A DNA stretch of 64,000 nucleotides, taken from NCBI GenBank assembly GCA_035274845.1, contig DATENU010000011.1:248001-312000 (forward strand), in the 5' to 3' direction. The notes beneath the pieces were generated by a model. That model ran no database searches, was not told the DNA's origin, and saw only the letters and a list, made by a program, of their open reading frames with translations. A program made the position numbers and the translations under genes. This document shows, in pieces, positions 1-8,271 of this stretch. How positions within the stretch are numbered: position 1 is the stretch's first letter; each line of letters starts with the position of its first letter. Origin of the DNA: Chthoniobacterales bacterium. GTDB lineage: Bacteria; Verrucomicrobiota; Verrucomicrobiia; Chthoniobacterales; UBA10450.

Positions 1-186
1 CTTTGGCTTGGTTGGCGTGAGCTGCTCCAGCATTACGTGAACACGCCGGGAATCGATTACTACCTGAGCAAACGCTCCGCGGTTTTTTCCGAGCGATTCT
101 GCAAATTTATTGCCGAGCTTGAGCCGGTCTCCGAACGCATGACCGTGGGCAATCTGCTCGGCAAAGAAGCGCCTCCGCGCTGCTAA
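1..186 (+). CDS. C-terminal end of an unrecognised protein (partial)
   Basis: An open frame runs from the window edge to a TAA that lies 1 base before the ATG of the dehydratase gene, giving the last 61 residues of a protein. The fragment is rich in aromatic and charged residues, with short motifs such as HYVNTPGIDYYL near its start, and ends in a Pro-Arg-Cys tail. I do not recognise the family. The tight spacing suggests it is co-transcribed with the downstream dehydratase. The call rests on frame continuity and neighbour spacing only. Confidence 0.6.
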   Translation, partial: LWLGWRELLQHYVNTPGIDYYLSKRSAVFSERFCKFIAELEPVSERMTVGNLLGKEAPPRC

Positions 187-187
187 T

Positions 188-1138
188 ATGTCTGTCGACC
201 TCGAATCAATTCGGGCCGCGCACGAGCGCATTCGGCCATTCGTCCACCGAACGCCGGTGCTGACCAGCGAGCGCCTCGACGCCGCGGCCGGAGCCTCACT
301 TTTCTTCAAGTGCGAAAACTTCCAGAAGGTGGGCGCGTTCAAGGCGCGCGGGGCGACGAACGCGGTCTTTTCGCTCGAGGAGGAAACGGCCCGGCGCGGC
401 GTCGCTACCCATTCCTCGGGCAATCACGCGGCGGCTTTGGCCCGGGCCGCGAAGCTGCGCGGAATCCCGGCCCATATCGTGATGCCGTCCAACACCTTGA
501 AGGTGAAGGTGCGCGCGGTCGAAGGTTACGGCGCCCGGATTGTTTTTTGCGAACCGAACCAGCGCGCTCGGGAAGAAGCTTGTGCGCGCGTCATCGCGGA
601 AACCGGCGCGAAGTTGATTCATCCTTTCGAAAATGAAGATGTGATGGCGGGGCAGGGCACAGCCGCGATCGAGTTGCTTGAGGAGGTCCCCAACCTCGAT
701 CTCATCCTTTGTCCAGTTGGCGGCGGCGGTCTCCTTTCGGGGACAGCGGTCGCGGCCAAAAGTCTGCGGCCGAGCATCAAAGTGATCGCCACCGAACCCA
801 GCGGCGCCGATGACGCCGCCCAGTCATTCCGGGAGCAACGTCTCGTTCGCCAGGAAGACAAGAATACGATTGCAGATGGATTACGAACCGATCTCGGCGA
901 GCCGAATTTCGACCTGATCAAACGTTACGTGGACGACGTCGTGACGGTCAGCGAGGCAGGCATTGTCACGGCCATGCGGACGATCTGGGAGACGATGAAG
1001 ATCGTAGTCGAACCCTCCGCGGCAGTTTCCTACGCCGTAATCCCTGAGGGCATGGTTGATTGCCGCTCCAAACGGGTCGGGATCATCCTCACGGGCGGCA
1101 ACGTCGATCTGGACGCCCTTCCGTGGCTGAAGTTTTGA
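188..1138 (+). CDS. PLP-dependent threonine/serine dehydratase
   Basis: A 316-residue protein of the fold II PLP family (threonine ammonia-lyase, serine dehydratase, serine racemase). Seen: the cofactor lysine at about K52 in GAFKARGA, the SSGNHAAALA phosphate-side motif, the glycine-rich loop GGGGLLSG near residue 180, and a closing ILTGGNVD motif. There is no C-terminal ACT regulatory domain, so it is the short catabolic or racemase-like form rather than the feedback-regulated biosynthetic IlvA. Expected reaction: L-threonine or L-serine to 2-oxoacid plus ammonia. Substrate preference and racemase activity cannot be told from sequence alone. The start abuts the preceding stop. Confidence 0.88.
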   Translation: MSVDLESIRAAHERIRPFVHRTPVLTSERLDAAAGASLFFKCENFQKVGAFKARGATNAVFSLEEETARRGVATHSSGNHAAALARAAKLRGIPAHIVMPSNTLKVKVRAVEGYGARIVFCEPNQRAREEACARVIAETGAKLIHPFENEDVMAGQGTAAIELLEEVPNLDLILCPVGGGGLLSGTAVAAKSLRPSIKVIATEPSGADDAAQSFREQRLVRQEDKNTIADGLRTDLGEPNFDLIKRYVDDVVTVSEAGIVTAMRTIWETMKIVVEPSAAVSYAVIPEGMVDCRSKRVGIILTGGNVDLDALPWLKF

Positions 1139-1195
1139 GTGGCTTCTCGTGTCGCCGGGTCGCTATTCTCACGCCGTCACAATCCACTCCGTCCC

Positions 1196-1642
1196 ATGTT
1201 GAAATCCATCATCGCGATCATCGTCAGTTACATCGTCATGTTCGCCGTGTTCATGGCGATCTTTACCTGCCTCTACTTTCTCCTTGGGGTGGAGCGCGTT
1301 TTCCAGACGGACAGTTACGAGGTTTCCATGATGTGGATTGTCCTGACCCTGGTCATCGGTTTTATCGTTTCGATGTTCTCCGGTTACCTGTGCGCGGCCA
1401 TCAGCAAAAGCTGGCGGACCTGCCAGATTTTCGCGCTCATCGTGTTTCTCCTGGCGTTGATTCAGTGTTTCTCGGCGCTGAAACGCAATCCTGACGCGCC
1501 GAATGTTCGCGCCGGCGAAGTTGGAATGTTCGATGCAATGAGCCTCGCCGTGACGCCGCTCTGGCTGCATTTCGTTAATCCGATTTTGAGCGGCGCCGCC
1601 GTCCTGCTCGGCGCCCGAATGAAACGACGCGGCGACACCTAG
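1196..1642 (+). CDS. Small multi-pass membrane protein, unknown function
   Basis: I start this gene at the ATG at 1196 rather than an upstream GTG because the first 19 residues of the longer form are not membrane-like. The 148-residue product has four likely membrane segments: residues about 3-30, 45-70, 77-97, and a weaker one near 120-140 before a basic RMKRRGDT tail. No catalytic motif is visible. It lies between the dehydratase and the creB regulator with gaps of about 60-75 bp on either side. Function unknown; the call is structural only. Confidence 0.65.
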   Translation: MLKSIIAIIVSYIVMFAVFMAIFTCLYFLLGVERVFQTDSYEVSMMWIVLTLVIGFIVSMFSGYLCAAISKSWRTCQIFALIVFLLALIQCFSALKRNPDAPNVRAGEVGMFDAMSLAVTPLWLHFVNPILSGAAVLLGARMKRRGDT

Positions 1643-1718
1643 GCCCGGCTCGGAGAGCCTGTTTCTTTCTGCGCACTATCCGCGTATCTCCGAAAAATCC
1701 TTTACCGTGTCGGGCTCC

Positions 1719-2402
1719 ATGAATGTTCTTGTCGTGGAAGATGATCCGCGCATTTCGGATGTATTGGAATATGCGCTCAAGGCCGAGGGCCATGAAGTGC
1801 GGACGGCGCAGCGTGGGCGGGAAGCGATTGAAATAGCGAAGCGCTCGTCTCCGGCCCTCATTGTCCTCGACGTCGGGCTTCCCGATATTGACGGTTTCGA
1901 GGTTTGCCGCACCGTCCGCAAGTATTCCGACGTGCCGATTATCTTTCTTACGTCGCGCAGCGATGAGATCGATCGCGTGGTAGGCCTCGAAATCGGTGGT
2001 GACGATTATGTGGTGAAGCCGTTTAGTCCGCGTGAGCTGCTGGCGCGGATCAAAGCGATCCGGCGACGCCACGAGCGCGCCGCGTCTCCGGCGGCGGAGA
2101 CGAAAAGCGAAAGCGAGTGGCGGTATGGCCCGATCACCATCGACCTGGAAAAATTTCGGGTCCGCTCCGGCGGGCGCGAAATTGTCCTGACGGCGCAGGA
2201 GTTCAAGCTCCTGGAACTGCTCGTCAAACATCCCGGCCGTGTCTTCACGCGCGAACAGGTGCTTAACCGCGCGTGGGGCGATGGAGGATTGGTGGCCGAT
2301 CGCACCATCGACGTTCACGTGAAGAGTCTGCGGAAGAAGTTTGGCAAATTCGAATTCATCGAAACGGTCCGCGGAATCGGCTACCGGGCACGGGAGCTTT
2401 AG
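1719..2402 (+). CDS. creB: OmpR-family response regulator, CreB-like
   Basis: A 227-residue response regulator. The receiver domain (about 1-118) shows the acidic pair EDD at 7-9, the phosphoacceptor aspartate D51 in VLDVGLPDIDG and the lysine of the VVKPFSP loop. The C-terminal half is an OmpR/PhoB winged helix, ending in a typical wing with TVRGIGYRAREL. I chose the ATG at 1719 over an upstream GTG because it places the first beta strand at the N-terminus. It ends directly before the kinase gene, and a CreD-like protein lies downstream; this arrangement matches creBCD of enterobacteria and supports the CreB assignment. Its likely target site is the four-repeat array at 3909-3946. Confidence 0.9.
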   Translation: MNVLVVEDDPRISDVLEYALKAEGHEVRTAQRGREAIEIAKRSSPALIVLDVGLPDIDGFEVCRTVRKYSDVPIIFLTSRSDEIDRVVGLEIGGDDYVVKPFSPRELLARIKAIRRRHERAASPAAETKSESEWRYGPITIDLEKFRVRSGGREIVLTAQEFKLLELLVKHPGRVFTREQVLNRAWGDGGLVADRTIDVHVKSLRKKFGKFEFIETVRGIGYRAREL

Positions 2403-3869
2403 ATGCGCCTGCCCGGTCTGCACAGTATTCACTGGAAGGTGTTCGTCTTTCACCTGGCGGTGTTGATCCTGCCGCTCGGTTACATTTCGTGGAAAGTGCG
2501 GTCGAGTATCGAGACGAGTTACCTCCACTCGACCGAGGAGGGAATGATCGATACCGCCGCGGTGGTCAGCGAATTGTACGCGCGCCTTCACGGGGAGTTC
2601 GGAGCTGATTCCGCGAAAGTAGCGGCGGAGCTGTCCCGGGTTTATTCGAACCTCAACGAGACTTACGAAATCAAGGCGCGGCTGTTCGACTTCACCCGGG
2701 CCGAGGTCGATACGCGACTGCTGGCATACGATTCCACTGGGCGTGTCCTTTTCGACACCAAAGGGGTCGCAACGAACCAGGATTTTTCGAAACTGGAGGA
2801 TGTTCGCCATGCCTTGAGCGGCCACTACGGCTCCCGCTGGGAACTCGATAAGCCGCATCAGCGGGTAAACATTTACAGCACTCTGCCGGTGTTCGTGGAC
2901 GGCAAAATTGTCGGCGCGGTCAGCGTTTCGAAATCGACCAACCGCATCCGGAATTTCATCTCGCGCTCGCTTGCGGGCTTCGTGCTGCCGGGGTTGATCG
3001 CGCTGATTCTGGCGACGGCGATGGCCTATGTCCTTTCGGCTTACATCACCCGGATCATCCGGGACTTGGCTTCGCGGGCGGAACGCGTGGCCGCCGGCGA
3101 AGGCAACGTGCGCCTGGAGACATGGACTCGGAGCGAGCTCGGCACCCTCGCGCGCGCAGTGGAGCGGATGCGGGAAAAGCTGGAAGGCAAAGCCTACGTC
3201 GAAGAAATGGCGACCAATCTTTCCCACGAATTGAAAACACCCCTGGCCGCGATCCGGGGCTCCGCAGAATTGCTGGAGGGGCCGGCGAGCAACGATCCGG
3301 CGGCGAGGGCGAAGTTCCTTACAAATATCCAAAGTGAGGTGGCGCGCCTCGATCGGATCGTAACCGAATTATTGAAGTTGTCGCGGATTGAGGCGCAGCC
3401 GGCGGCAACGGAAGTGGCGCCGATCGACGCCCGCCCGGTTGCCATGGAAATGGTGGAAATGTATCAGAGACGCGCCGCGGATTTTGGGCTGAAGTTCAAT
3501 GCGAAAATTCCTGAGGACGCGATGCCGGTGCGAGTCGCGGAGATGCAATTGAAACAACTGCTCACGAACCTGCTCGATAACGCGCTTCAATTCACCGCGG
3601 CCGGGCATGCCGTTCGATTCCGCGGCCGCCGCCGGGAGGGCGTTGTCGAATTCGAGGTCAGCGACGAAGGAGCGGGAATCGAACCGGAACTCCTGCCGAA
3701 GATTTTCGATCGCTTCTTCACCACGGCGAATCCACGCACTGGGAATCGCGGCACCGGCCTCGGACTGGCGATCGCGAAATCCATTGCGACCGCCAATGGC
3801 GGCCGGATTTCCGTCGAGAGTGAAATGGGTCGCGGCAGCACCTTTGCGGTGACGTTTCCAGCGGCCTAG
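2403..3869 (+). CDS. creC: Sensor histidine kinase, CreC-like
   Basis: A 488-residue membrane histidine kinase starting immediately after the creB stop. Order seen: first membrane segment about 14-33, a periplasmic sensor region to about 185, second membrane segment about 190-212, a HAMP-like linker, the dimerisation helix with phospho-accepting H275 in SHELKTPLAAIRG, and an ATPase domain with N box (LLTNLLDNALQF), DEGAGIEPE, and GTGLGLAIAKS. The N-terminal LIDTA-like stretch (MIDTAAVVSEL) and the H-box context match the CreC family. It should phosphorylate the neighbouring CreB. The inducing signal is unknown; in E. coli CreC responds to growth on glycolytic carbon in minimal medium. Confidence 0.9.
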   Translation: MRLPGLHSIHWKVFVFHLAVLILPLGYISWKVRSSIETSYLHSTEEGMIDTAAVVSELYARLHGEFGADSAKVAAELSRVYSNLNETYEIKARLFDFTRAEVDTRLLAYDSTGRVLFDTKGVATNQDFSKLEDVRHALSGHYGSRWELDKPHQRVNIYSTLPVFVDGKIVGAVSVSKSTNRIRNFISRSLAGFVLPGLIALILATAMAYVLSAYITRIIRDLASRAERVAAGEGNVRLETWTRSELGTLARAVERMREKLEGKAYVEEMATNLSHELKTPLAAIRGSAELLEGPASNDPAARAKFLTNIQSEVARLDRIVTELLKLSRIEAQPAATEVAPIDARPVAMEMVEMYQRRAADFGLKFNAKIPEDAMPVRVAEMQLKQLLTNLLDNALQFTAAGHAVRFRGRRREGVVEFEVSDEGAGIEPELLPKIFDRFFTTANPRTGNRGTGLGLAIAKSIATANGGRISVESEMGRGSTFAVTFPAA

Positions 3870-3908
3870 CGGCGTCGCTCCGGCAAGGGCTGCATTCTGT
3901 CCGGAAAC

Positions 3909-3946
3909 TTCATCGAAGTTTCACGCGAGCTTCATCAAGGCTTCAC
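3909..3946 (+). promoter_or_regulatory. Four-repeat Cre-tag-like operator before the 3969 gene
   Basis: Four pentamers sit in one array with identical 6-base spacers: TTCAT at 3909, TTCAC at 3920, TTCAT at 3931 and TTCAC at 3942. The period is exactly 11 bp, one helical turn, as in OmpR/PhoB-type sites. E. coli CreB is known to bind TTCAC-N6-TTCAC, so this array contains two overlapping tags in register and lies directly downstream of creBC. The last repeat ends 22 bases before the ATG at 3969, a position suited to activation. The period and sequence are seen directly; CreB binding is inferred. Confidence 0.8.
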
Positions 3947-3968
3947 AGTCCCGCGCGAATCTAGGGAC

Positions 3969-5630
3969 ATGGTTACAAAGATTCTTGCGCGGCTGGCCCT
4001 CCTGATGGCTGCAACGTGCGCTCTCGGCGCCCCAACCGCTCCGGTTCCCGATCTAAAAGCAGCCGAAGTCACCCTGCCGTATCCGGAATTGAAGGCGCTT
4101 TGGCAGGCGGCCCAACACGAGACGCCGGAAAGACGCAAACCGCCGGTGGAGTCGGCGCTTCTTTCCGCGCGTTATCAAGTTGCCCTGAAAGGCGAGGTCG
4201 CGGCCGGCGTCGTCGAATACGAGATCGAGAGCTTCACCGACGAATGGATCACGATCCCACTTCTCGGCGCGATAACCCAGGTCGACGAAGTCGAGCCTGT
4301 GGACGTGCAATTGATCGTCCGCGAAAACCATTACGCGCTCGTCACCAATCGGCCCGGGAAACAAAAGCTCCGTCTCAGGTTCGCCGTCAAACTCAATGGC
4401 GCGACCGAAGGCGCCCGCTTCGTCCTCGAAGCGGCGCCGGCTGCCATCAACACGCTCTCCGTCACCGGGCTTCCGGAAAAGCAGACGCTGCGCATTCCAG
4501 ATGCAACCCAGCTCTCCGCGGAGAAGGACCGCATCACCTACCGATTGCCCGCGCGGGAACGAATTGAATTCGAGCTCGTGCCGGAAAAGCCGGTGACGCC
4601 GCCCATCCTCAGCCGCTGGAATCTCGATGCGCAGGCTCTGGTCAGCTTTGCGGAGGGAAAGCTAAACTACGAGGGGCGTCTCGCCGCGAATACGGATAAC
4701 GGCTCCGGGTTAACGATGGAGCTGGAATTGCCGGCTGGGTTCGAGGTTACGAAAGTCACGGGCGCCGATCTTGATCATTGGCGGGTGAGCAAGGCGGAGA
4801 ACCAGGCGCGCCGGCTCCATTTGCGCTGGCAAACGCGCGACGTTCTGCGGCGCCAGGTGGAGATTGCATATGGTGCGCCGCAGTCGCTGACCGGGAAGGA
4901 ATGGAACTTGAAAGCGCCGCGTCTGCTCGATGGTGAAAACAATCCACCTCTCTTTGCGGTTGTAACGGAGCCCGGTCTCGAACTCTCTGGCACGGCCCAG
5001 GGTGCCGGGCCCCGTCAATTGCCCGCCTGGATGCTCAAGAAAGTGGAGGGAAAAACTTCGCTGATCGTCCTCGGCGACGCGCCGCTTGCGGCCAAATGGC
5101 TGCCGCTGGTGGAGACCGCGCAGGCGGTCGTGGAAACGGCGAACGCGAAGACGCGAATCGTTTCCGACGGAGCTTTGTTGACGGAAGTCGATTACAGCAT
5201 TCGTCACGAACGCGCGTTGCGCTGGAGCGTCGACCTTCCGGAAGGAAGCGAACTGCTGGCGGCGAAAATCGATGGTCAGCCGGTAAAACCGATTGATCGC
5301 GGAGAACGCGTCCTCGAGTTCGCCCTGCCCGCAGCAAAGCAGGTGAGTGCCGTGTCCCTCTCCTACACCGCGAAAAAGCCGGCGTTCAAACCCGTTTCCG
5401 GCCAGGTTGCGGTCGAGCTTCCGCAAACCGACCTGTTGGTGCACTGGCTCGATTGGGAGTTGCGAATCCCGGTCGCCTACGAGGTGGCGGCCTTCGAAGG
5501 GAACGTCGAATCCACGCCCTGCGATAAGACCGACGCGACCTCGCGCGCCATCCCGTTGCACAAGGAGCTTTGCAAAAACGAAAGACCGCGCGCCGAATTT
5601 TTCTACCAAAAACCGCACCCTAACAAATAA
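3969..5630 (+). CDS. Large secreted protein inserted between creC and creD
   Basis: A 553-residue protein with an N-terminal signal peptide (hydrophobic stretch about 7-20, then APTAPVPD). The rest is rich in short alternating polar/hydrophobic stretches typical of beta-sandwich domains, with no membrane segment and no recognised catalytic motif. Cysteines are few; two occur near the end (TPCDKTD and LCKNE). It lies 99 bp after creC, directly behind the Cre-tag-like array, and its TAA overlaps the ATG of a small basic peptide, so it heads a coupled three-gene unit ending in creD. I do not recognise the family. Inference: an exported product or sensor of the Cre response. Confidence 0.8.
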   Translation: MVTKILARLALLMAATCALGAPTAPVPDLKAAEVTLPYPELKALWQAAQHETPERRKPPVESALLSARYQVALKGEVAAGVVEYEIESFTDEWITIPLLGAITQVDEVEPVDVQLIVRENHYALVTNRPGKQKLRLRFAVKLNGATEGARFVLEAAPAAINTLSVTGLPEKQTLRIPDATQLSAEKDRITYRLPARERIEFELVPEKPVTPPILSRWNLDAQALVSFAEGKLNYEGRLAANTDNGSGLTMELELPAGFEVTKVTGADLDHWRVSKAENQARRLHLRWQTRDVLRRQVEIAYGAPQSLTGKEWNLKAPRLLDGENNPPLFAVVTEPGLELSGTAQGAGPRQLPAWMLKKVEGKTSLIVLGDAPLAAKWLPLVETAQAVVETANAKTRIVSDGALLTEVDYSIRHERALRWSVDLPEGSELLAAKIDGQPVKPIDRGERVLEFALPAAKQVSAVSLSYTAKKPAFKPVSGQVAVELPQTDLLVHWLDWELRIPVAYEVAAFEGNVESTPCDKTDATSRAIPLHKELCKNERPRAEFFYQKPHPNK

Positions 5631-5767
5631 TGACCATGAGACTGACCCATATCGAAAAACGGCTCGAGCGCCTGCTCGCCGGCCGATCCAAACGCAGCCG
5701 CCTTCGCGCCAGGTTCCGGCGGCCCGGAAAAAATTCACTCCGCAAGAGAAAGGCTAACCGCATATGA
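5630..5767 (+). CDS. 45-residue highly basic peptide coupled to creD
   Basis: A short open frame begins at an ATG that shares its A with the TAA of the preceding gene (TAATG) and ends at a TGA overlapping the creD start (ATGA). Of its 45 residues, 18 are Lys or Arg and only 2 are acidic. It begins MTMRLTHIEKRLERLL, which could form an amphipathic helix, and continues with basic clusters such as RSKRSRLRARFRR. Double overlap with both neighbours is strong evidence for translation and coupling. It might bind nucleic acid, acidic lipid or a partner protein, or serve only to couple translation. Function unknown. Confidence 0.6.
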   Translation: MTMRLTHIEKRLERLLAGRSKRSRLRARFRRPGKNSLRKRKANRI

Positions 5768-6975
5768 CATTCCCAAGACTTCTTGCCATCGGCTGTATCA
5801 TTGTCAGCACCGCGATCGGCTGGTTCATCCTCGGCACCAGCGTTGTCGTGCGCTCGGGTGGTTCGGTGGACAAGTGCAGCCCGGCTGTGACCGGCGGGTG
5901 GGGGCCCATCATGATCCAGCCGCATCCCGTGACGTATTATAACTCGCCGGGAAGCGCGGACGGCCGTCATCTGGTTCAGCCTTCGCAAAGCGATGTCTCG
6001 GTTGATTTGCGCTACGAACCGAAGAAAAAGGGGTTGCTTTGGTACCGCACCTACCTCGTCGATTTTCGCGGCGAATACAGTGTCCAGAATCCCACTCAGA
6101 TCACGCAAACGATCTATGTCCGCTTCGAGTTTCCCGCCGCGGAGGCAAGCTACAGCGACTTCTCTTTCACCATCGATGGCAAACCGGCCGCGGGAAATAA
6201 TAAGACCGCGGAAGGCATTACCGACGCGGTGACGCTGGCGCCCGGGGCAAGCGCGAAGTTCGTGGTCGCCTACAAGTCCCGGGGGACCGAGCGCTGGGGC
6301 TACACCTTTGGCAACAGTTCGCGAATCCAAAATTTCCGCCTCGGCATGACGACGGACTTTGCCGAGTTCGATTTTCCCGCCGGGACCGGATCGGCCACCG
6401 AGCGGACGCGGACCTCCCAAGGCTGGCATTTCGTCTGGTCGTATCCCGACGTGATCAATGCCCAGTCGATCGCGATGGGGATGCCGTCAGTGGCGAACCC
6501 GGGTCCGGTCGCGTCGCGAATGTCATTTTTCGCGCCAGTGTCGCTCCTCTTCTTTTTCGCGGTGCTGGTTCTGATGGGAATGGTCTGGCGGATCAGCCTC
6601 CACCCGATGAACTATTTCTTTCTCGCGGCCGGCTGCTTCGCCTTCCAGTTGCTCTTCGCCTATCTCGTGGACCTGGTTCCGCTGGCCCTGGCTTTCGGAG
6701 TTTCCGCTCTGGTGTCGCTTGTCCTGGTGAACGGCTACCTTTTCGCCGCCGCTGGACGCCGCTACGCGCAGCTTGGCGCGATCGCGCAATTCGCCTACAT
6801 GATCCTGTTCAGCTACAGCTTCTTTTTCGAAGGACTAACCGGCTTGACGATCACCATCGGCGCAATCGTGACCCTGGCGCTCCTGATGGCCGCAACGGCG
6901 AAAGTAAATTGGGCTGGCAAATTCGGTGCAAAGTCGAGCCCAGCGGTGTTCCCGCCGCCTATCCCGACCGCATGA
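5764..6975 (+). CDS. creD: CreD-like inner membrane protein
   Basis: A 403-residue protein with one N-terminal membrane segment (about 5-28), a large extracytoplasmic beta-rich domain to about 250, then five or six C-terminal membrane helices (about 262-390). The helical part contains LHPMNYF and ends near TAKVNW, which resemble the conserved HP(M/I)xY and closing region of the CreD family. In enterobacteria CreD is an inner-membrane protein under CreBC control that affects colicin tolerance and envelope state; its biochemistry is unclear. The first codons overlap the stop of the basic peptide. The position after creBC supports the assignment. Confidence 0.82.
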   Translation: MTFPRLLAIGCIIVSTAIGWFILGTSVVVRSGGSVDKCSPAVTGGWGPIMIQPHPVTYYNSPGSADGRHLVQPSQSDVSVDLRYEPKKKGLLWYRTYLVDFRGEYSVQNPTQITQTIYVRFEFPAAEASYSDFSFTIDGKPAAGNNKTAEGITDAVTLAPGASAKFVVAYKSRGTERWGYTFGNSSRIQNFRLGMTTDFAEFDFPAGTGSATERTRTSQGWHFVWSYPDVINAQSIAMGMPSVANPGPVASRMSFFAPVSLLFFFAVLVLMGMVWRISLHPMNYFFLAAGCFAFQLLFAYLVDLVPLALAFGVSALVSLVLVNGYLFAAAGRRYAQLGAIAQFAYMILFSYSFFFEGLTGLTITIGAIVTLALLMAATAKVNWAGKFGAKSSPAVFPPPIPTA

Positions 6976-7003
6976 CGGCGAGAACGAGGAAAAAAGCGAA
7001 CGG

Positions 7004-7459
7004 CTATTTAGCTTTCGCCGGCACGGGAATGACGTAATTGCCGTCTTTCTCCGCGACAAAATTCTCGGTCGAGCTCGAGGAACTGCCATTGGCGTCTTTG
7101 GTCTCCACCGAGATTTTGAGTTTCTTGGTCGGTTTCAATGGGAGCTGAGTCTTGCTGCCGTTAGGTCCTGTCTGAATTTCTCCTGCTTTTTTTACATCTT
7201 CCGGGGTGAGATCGACGAGCTCGATCTTCGATATCTTGGCCGTGCCAGCGCCCTCTGACTGCATCATTTTGAAAAACTCGAGCGCCATCGGATGTGCGTC
7301 CTTGGTGTAAAGAAAGGACTCAAGCGTAGCCTTGTCGCCCTTTTCGAAAGCGGCCTTGTATTTATCGAGGAAGGCTTTTTCGTCCGCCGGCGAGCCAGCG
7401 TGCAGGAAAAAGGCGGAGAGCGTCAGGAGAAGAGCGGGCAGAAATAATCTTGTTTTCAT
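7004..7459 (-). CDS. Secreted protein of unknown function
   Basis: A 151-residue protein with a clear signal peptide (MKTRLFLPALLLTLSAFFLH, cleavage near HAG-SP). The mature part starts with a helical stretch (EKAFLDKYKAAFEKGDKATL) that recalls the first helices of NTF2-like or DUF4440-type folds. It then has a strand-rich half with a Ser-rich turn (NGSSSSSTENF). There are no catalytic motifs. It is convergent with creD, 28 bp apart, and is read alone. The NTF2-like suggestion is weak; otherwise unknown. Confidence 0.72.
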   Translation of the reverse strand: MKTRLFLPALLLTLSAFFLHAGSPADEKAFLDKYKAAFEKGDKATLESFLYTKDAHPMALEFFKMMQSEGAGTAKISKIELVDLTPEDVKKAGEIQTGPNGSKTQLPLKPTKKLKISVETKDANGSSSSSTENFVAEKDGNYVIPVPAKAK

Positions 7460-7511
7460 GGGTGTATCATTAAGGGTTTAGGTGTTTGGGTATCGACCCC
7501 GTTGCCAGTGG

Positions 7512-8111
7512 TTATTCTTTCTGGAAGATCCGTTGTCCTTCCACGGACATGCCGTGGGTGAGTTTGAGGTGGAGATGATCGCTGAGAAATTCGTCGACTG
7601 AGATCCACCGGCCGTCGATTTCAATCCGCTTTGTCCAGGCGCAAATCTTGAGCAGGCCTTTTCGCAGTTTTACTACCTCGGCCGAGGCCTCGCCGAGCTG
7701 GCGTTCGCTCTCCTTGCGACTGGTGATGTCTTGAATCTGACTGATGAAAAAACGGGGCTTGCCTTTGTCATCCCGCGCCAGCGACACGCTCAAGAGCACC
7801 CAGACAATTGCGCCTCTTTTGTGGAAGTACCGTTTTTCCATCTGGTAGGCGTCGATCTTTCCCGCCAGCATCTTTTTCACATTGGCCAGATCGAGATCGA
7901 GATCGTCCGGGTGAGTGATGTCCTGGAAAGTGCGCTGGAGCAATTCCTCCTCGGAGTATCCCGTGATCTCACAGATGGAACGGTTCACTCGGAGCCATTT
8001 TCCATCCGGCGCTACCAGTGCCATGCCGATGGCCGCGTGCTCGAAGGCGTTCTGGAAAAGGCCATCTTCGGACAGCGAGGGCGCAGCAGAGGCACGCGAC
8101 TTTGAAGACAT
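7512..8111 (-). CDS. Single PAS-domain protein with C-terminal ICAW/THG module
   Basis: A 199-residue soluble protein. Residues about 20-135 form a PAS domain: AFEHAAIGMALVAPDG, then ICEITGYSEEEL, DITHPDDL and the PAC part RYFHKRGAIVWVLLSVSL and FISQIQDIT. A short coiled linker (ESERQLGEASAEVVKLRKG) leads to a small terminal module with KICAWTKRI, WISVDEFL and LTHGMS. That module is often found at the end of PAS sensor proteins without a kinase. There is no histidine kinase, GGDEF or EAL domain, so its output is unknown. It is divergent from the thioredoxin gene. Confidence 0.78.
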   Translation of the reverse strand: MSSKSRASAAPSLSEDGLFQNAFEHAAIGMALVAPDGKWLRVNRSICEITGYSEEELLQRTFQDITHPDDLDLDLANVKKMLAGKIDAYQMEKRYFHKRGAIVWVLLSVSLARDDKGKPRFFISQIQDITSRKESERQLGEASAEVVKLRKGLLKICAWTKRIEIDGRWISVDEFLSDHLHLKLTHGMSVEGQRIFQKE

Positions 8112-8236
8112 GACAGCGGAAAGAAGCTGAAAACGCTAGCGGGAGACCGGCGCGGTGTCCATACCGGATAATGCCGAGGCCTGCGCAATGCGATCAACTC
8201 GCAGGGACGCCGGTTTCGAAAGTGCTTCCGACAAAC

Positions 8237-8265
8237 TTGTGGGCGGCCGCCCGCTCAGGTATGAT
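8237..8265 (+). promoter_or_regulatory. Sigma-70-like promoter of the thioredoxin gene
   Basis: TTGTGG at 8237-8242 and TATGAT at 8260-8265 are separated by 17 bp. The -10 differs from TATAAT at one position. Its end lies 6 bases before the ATG at 8272, so transcription would begin at or next to the start codon and the mRNA would be leaderless. Confidence 0.5.
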
Positions 8266-8271
8266 CGCTCC

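Noticed and set aside
1575-3332. Long minus-strand open frame opposite creB and creC
   Set aside because: Antisense shadow of the two-component genes, no domain or start signal.
4710-5738. Minus-strand frame opposite the secreted protein and basic peptide
   Set aside because: No homology visible and composition is that of an antisense frame; the plus-strand gene has a signal peptide and operator.
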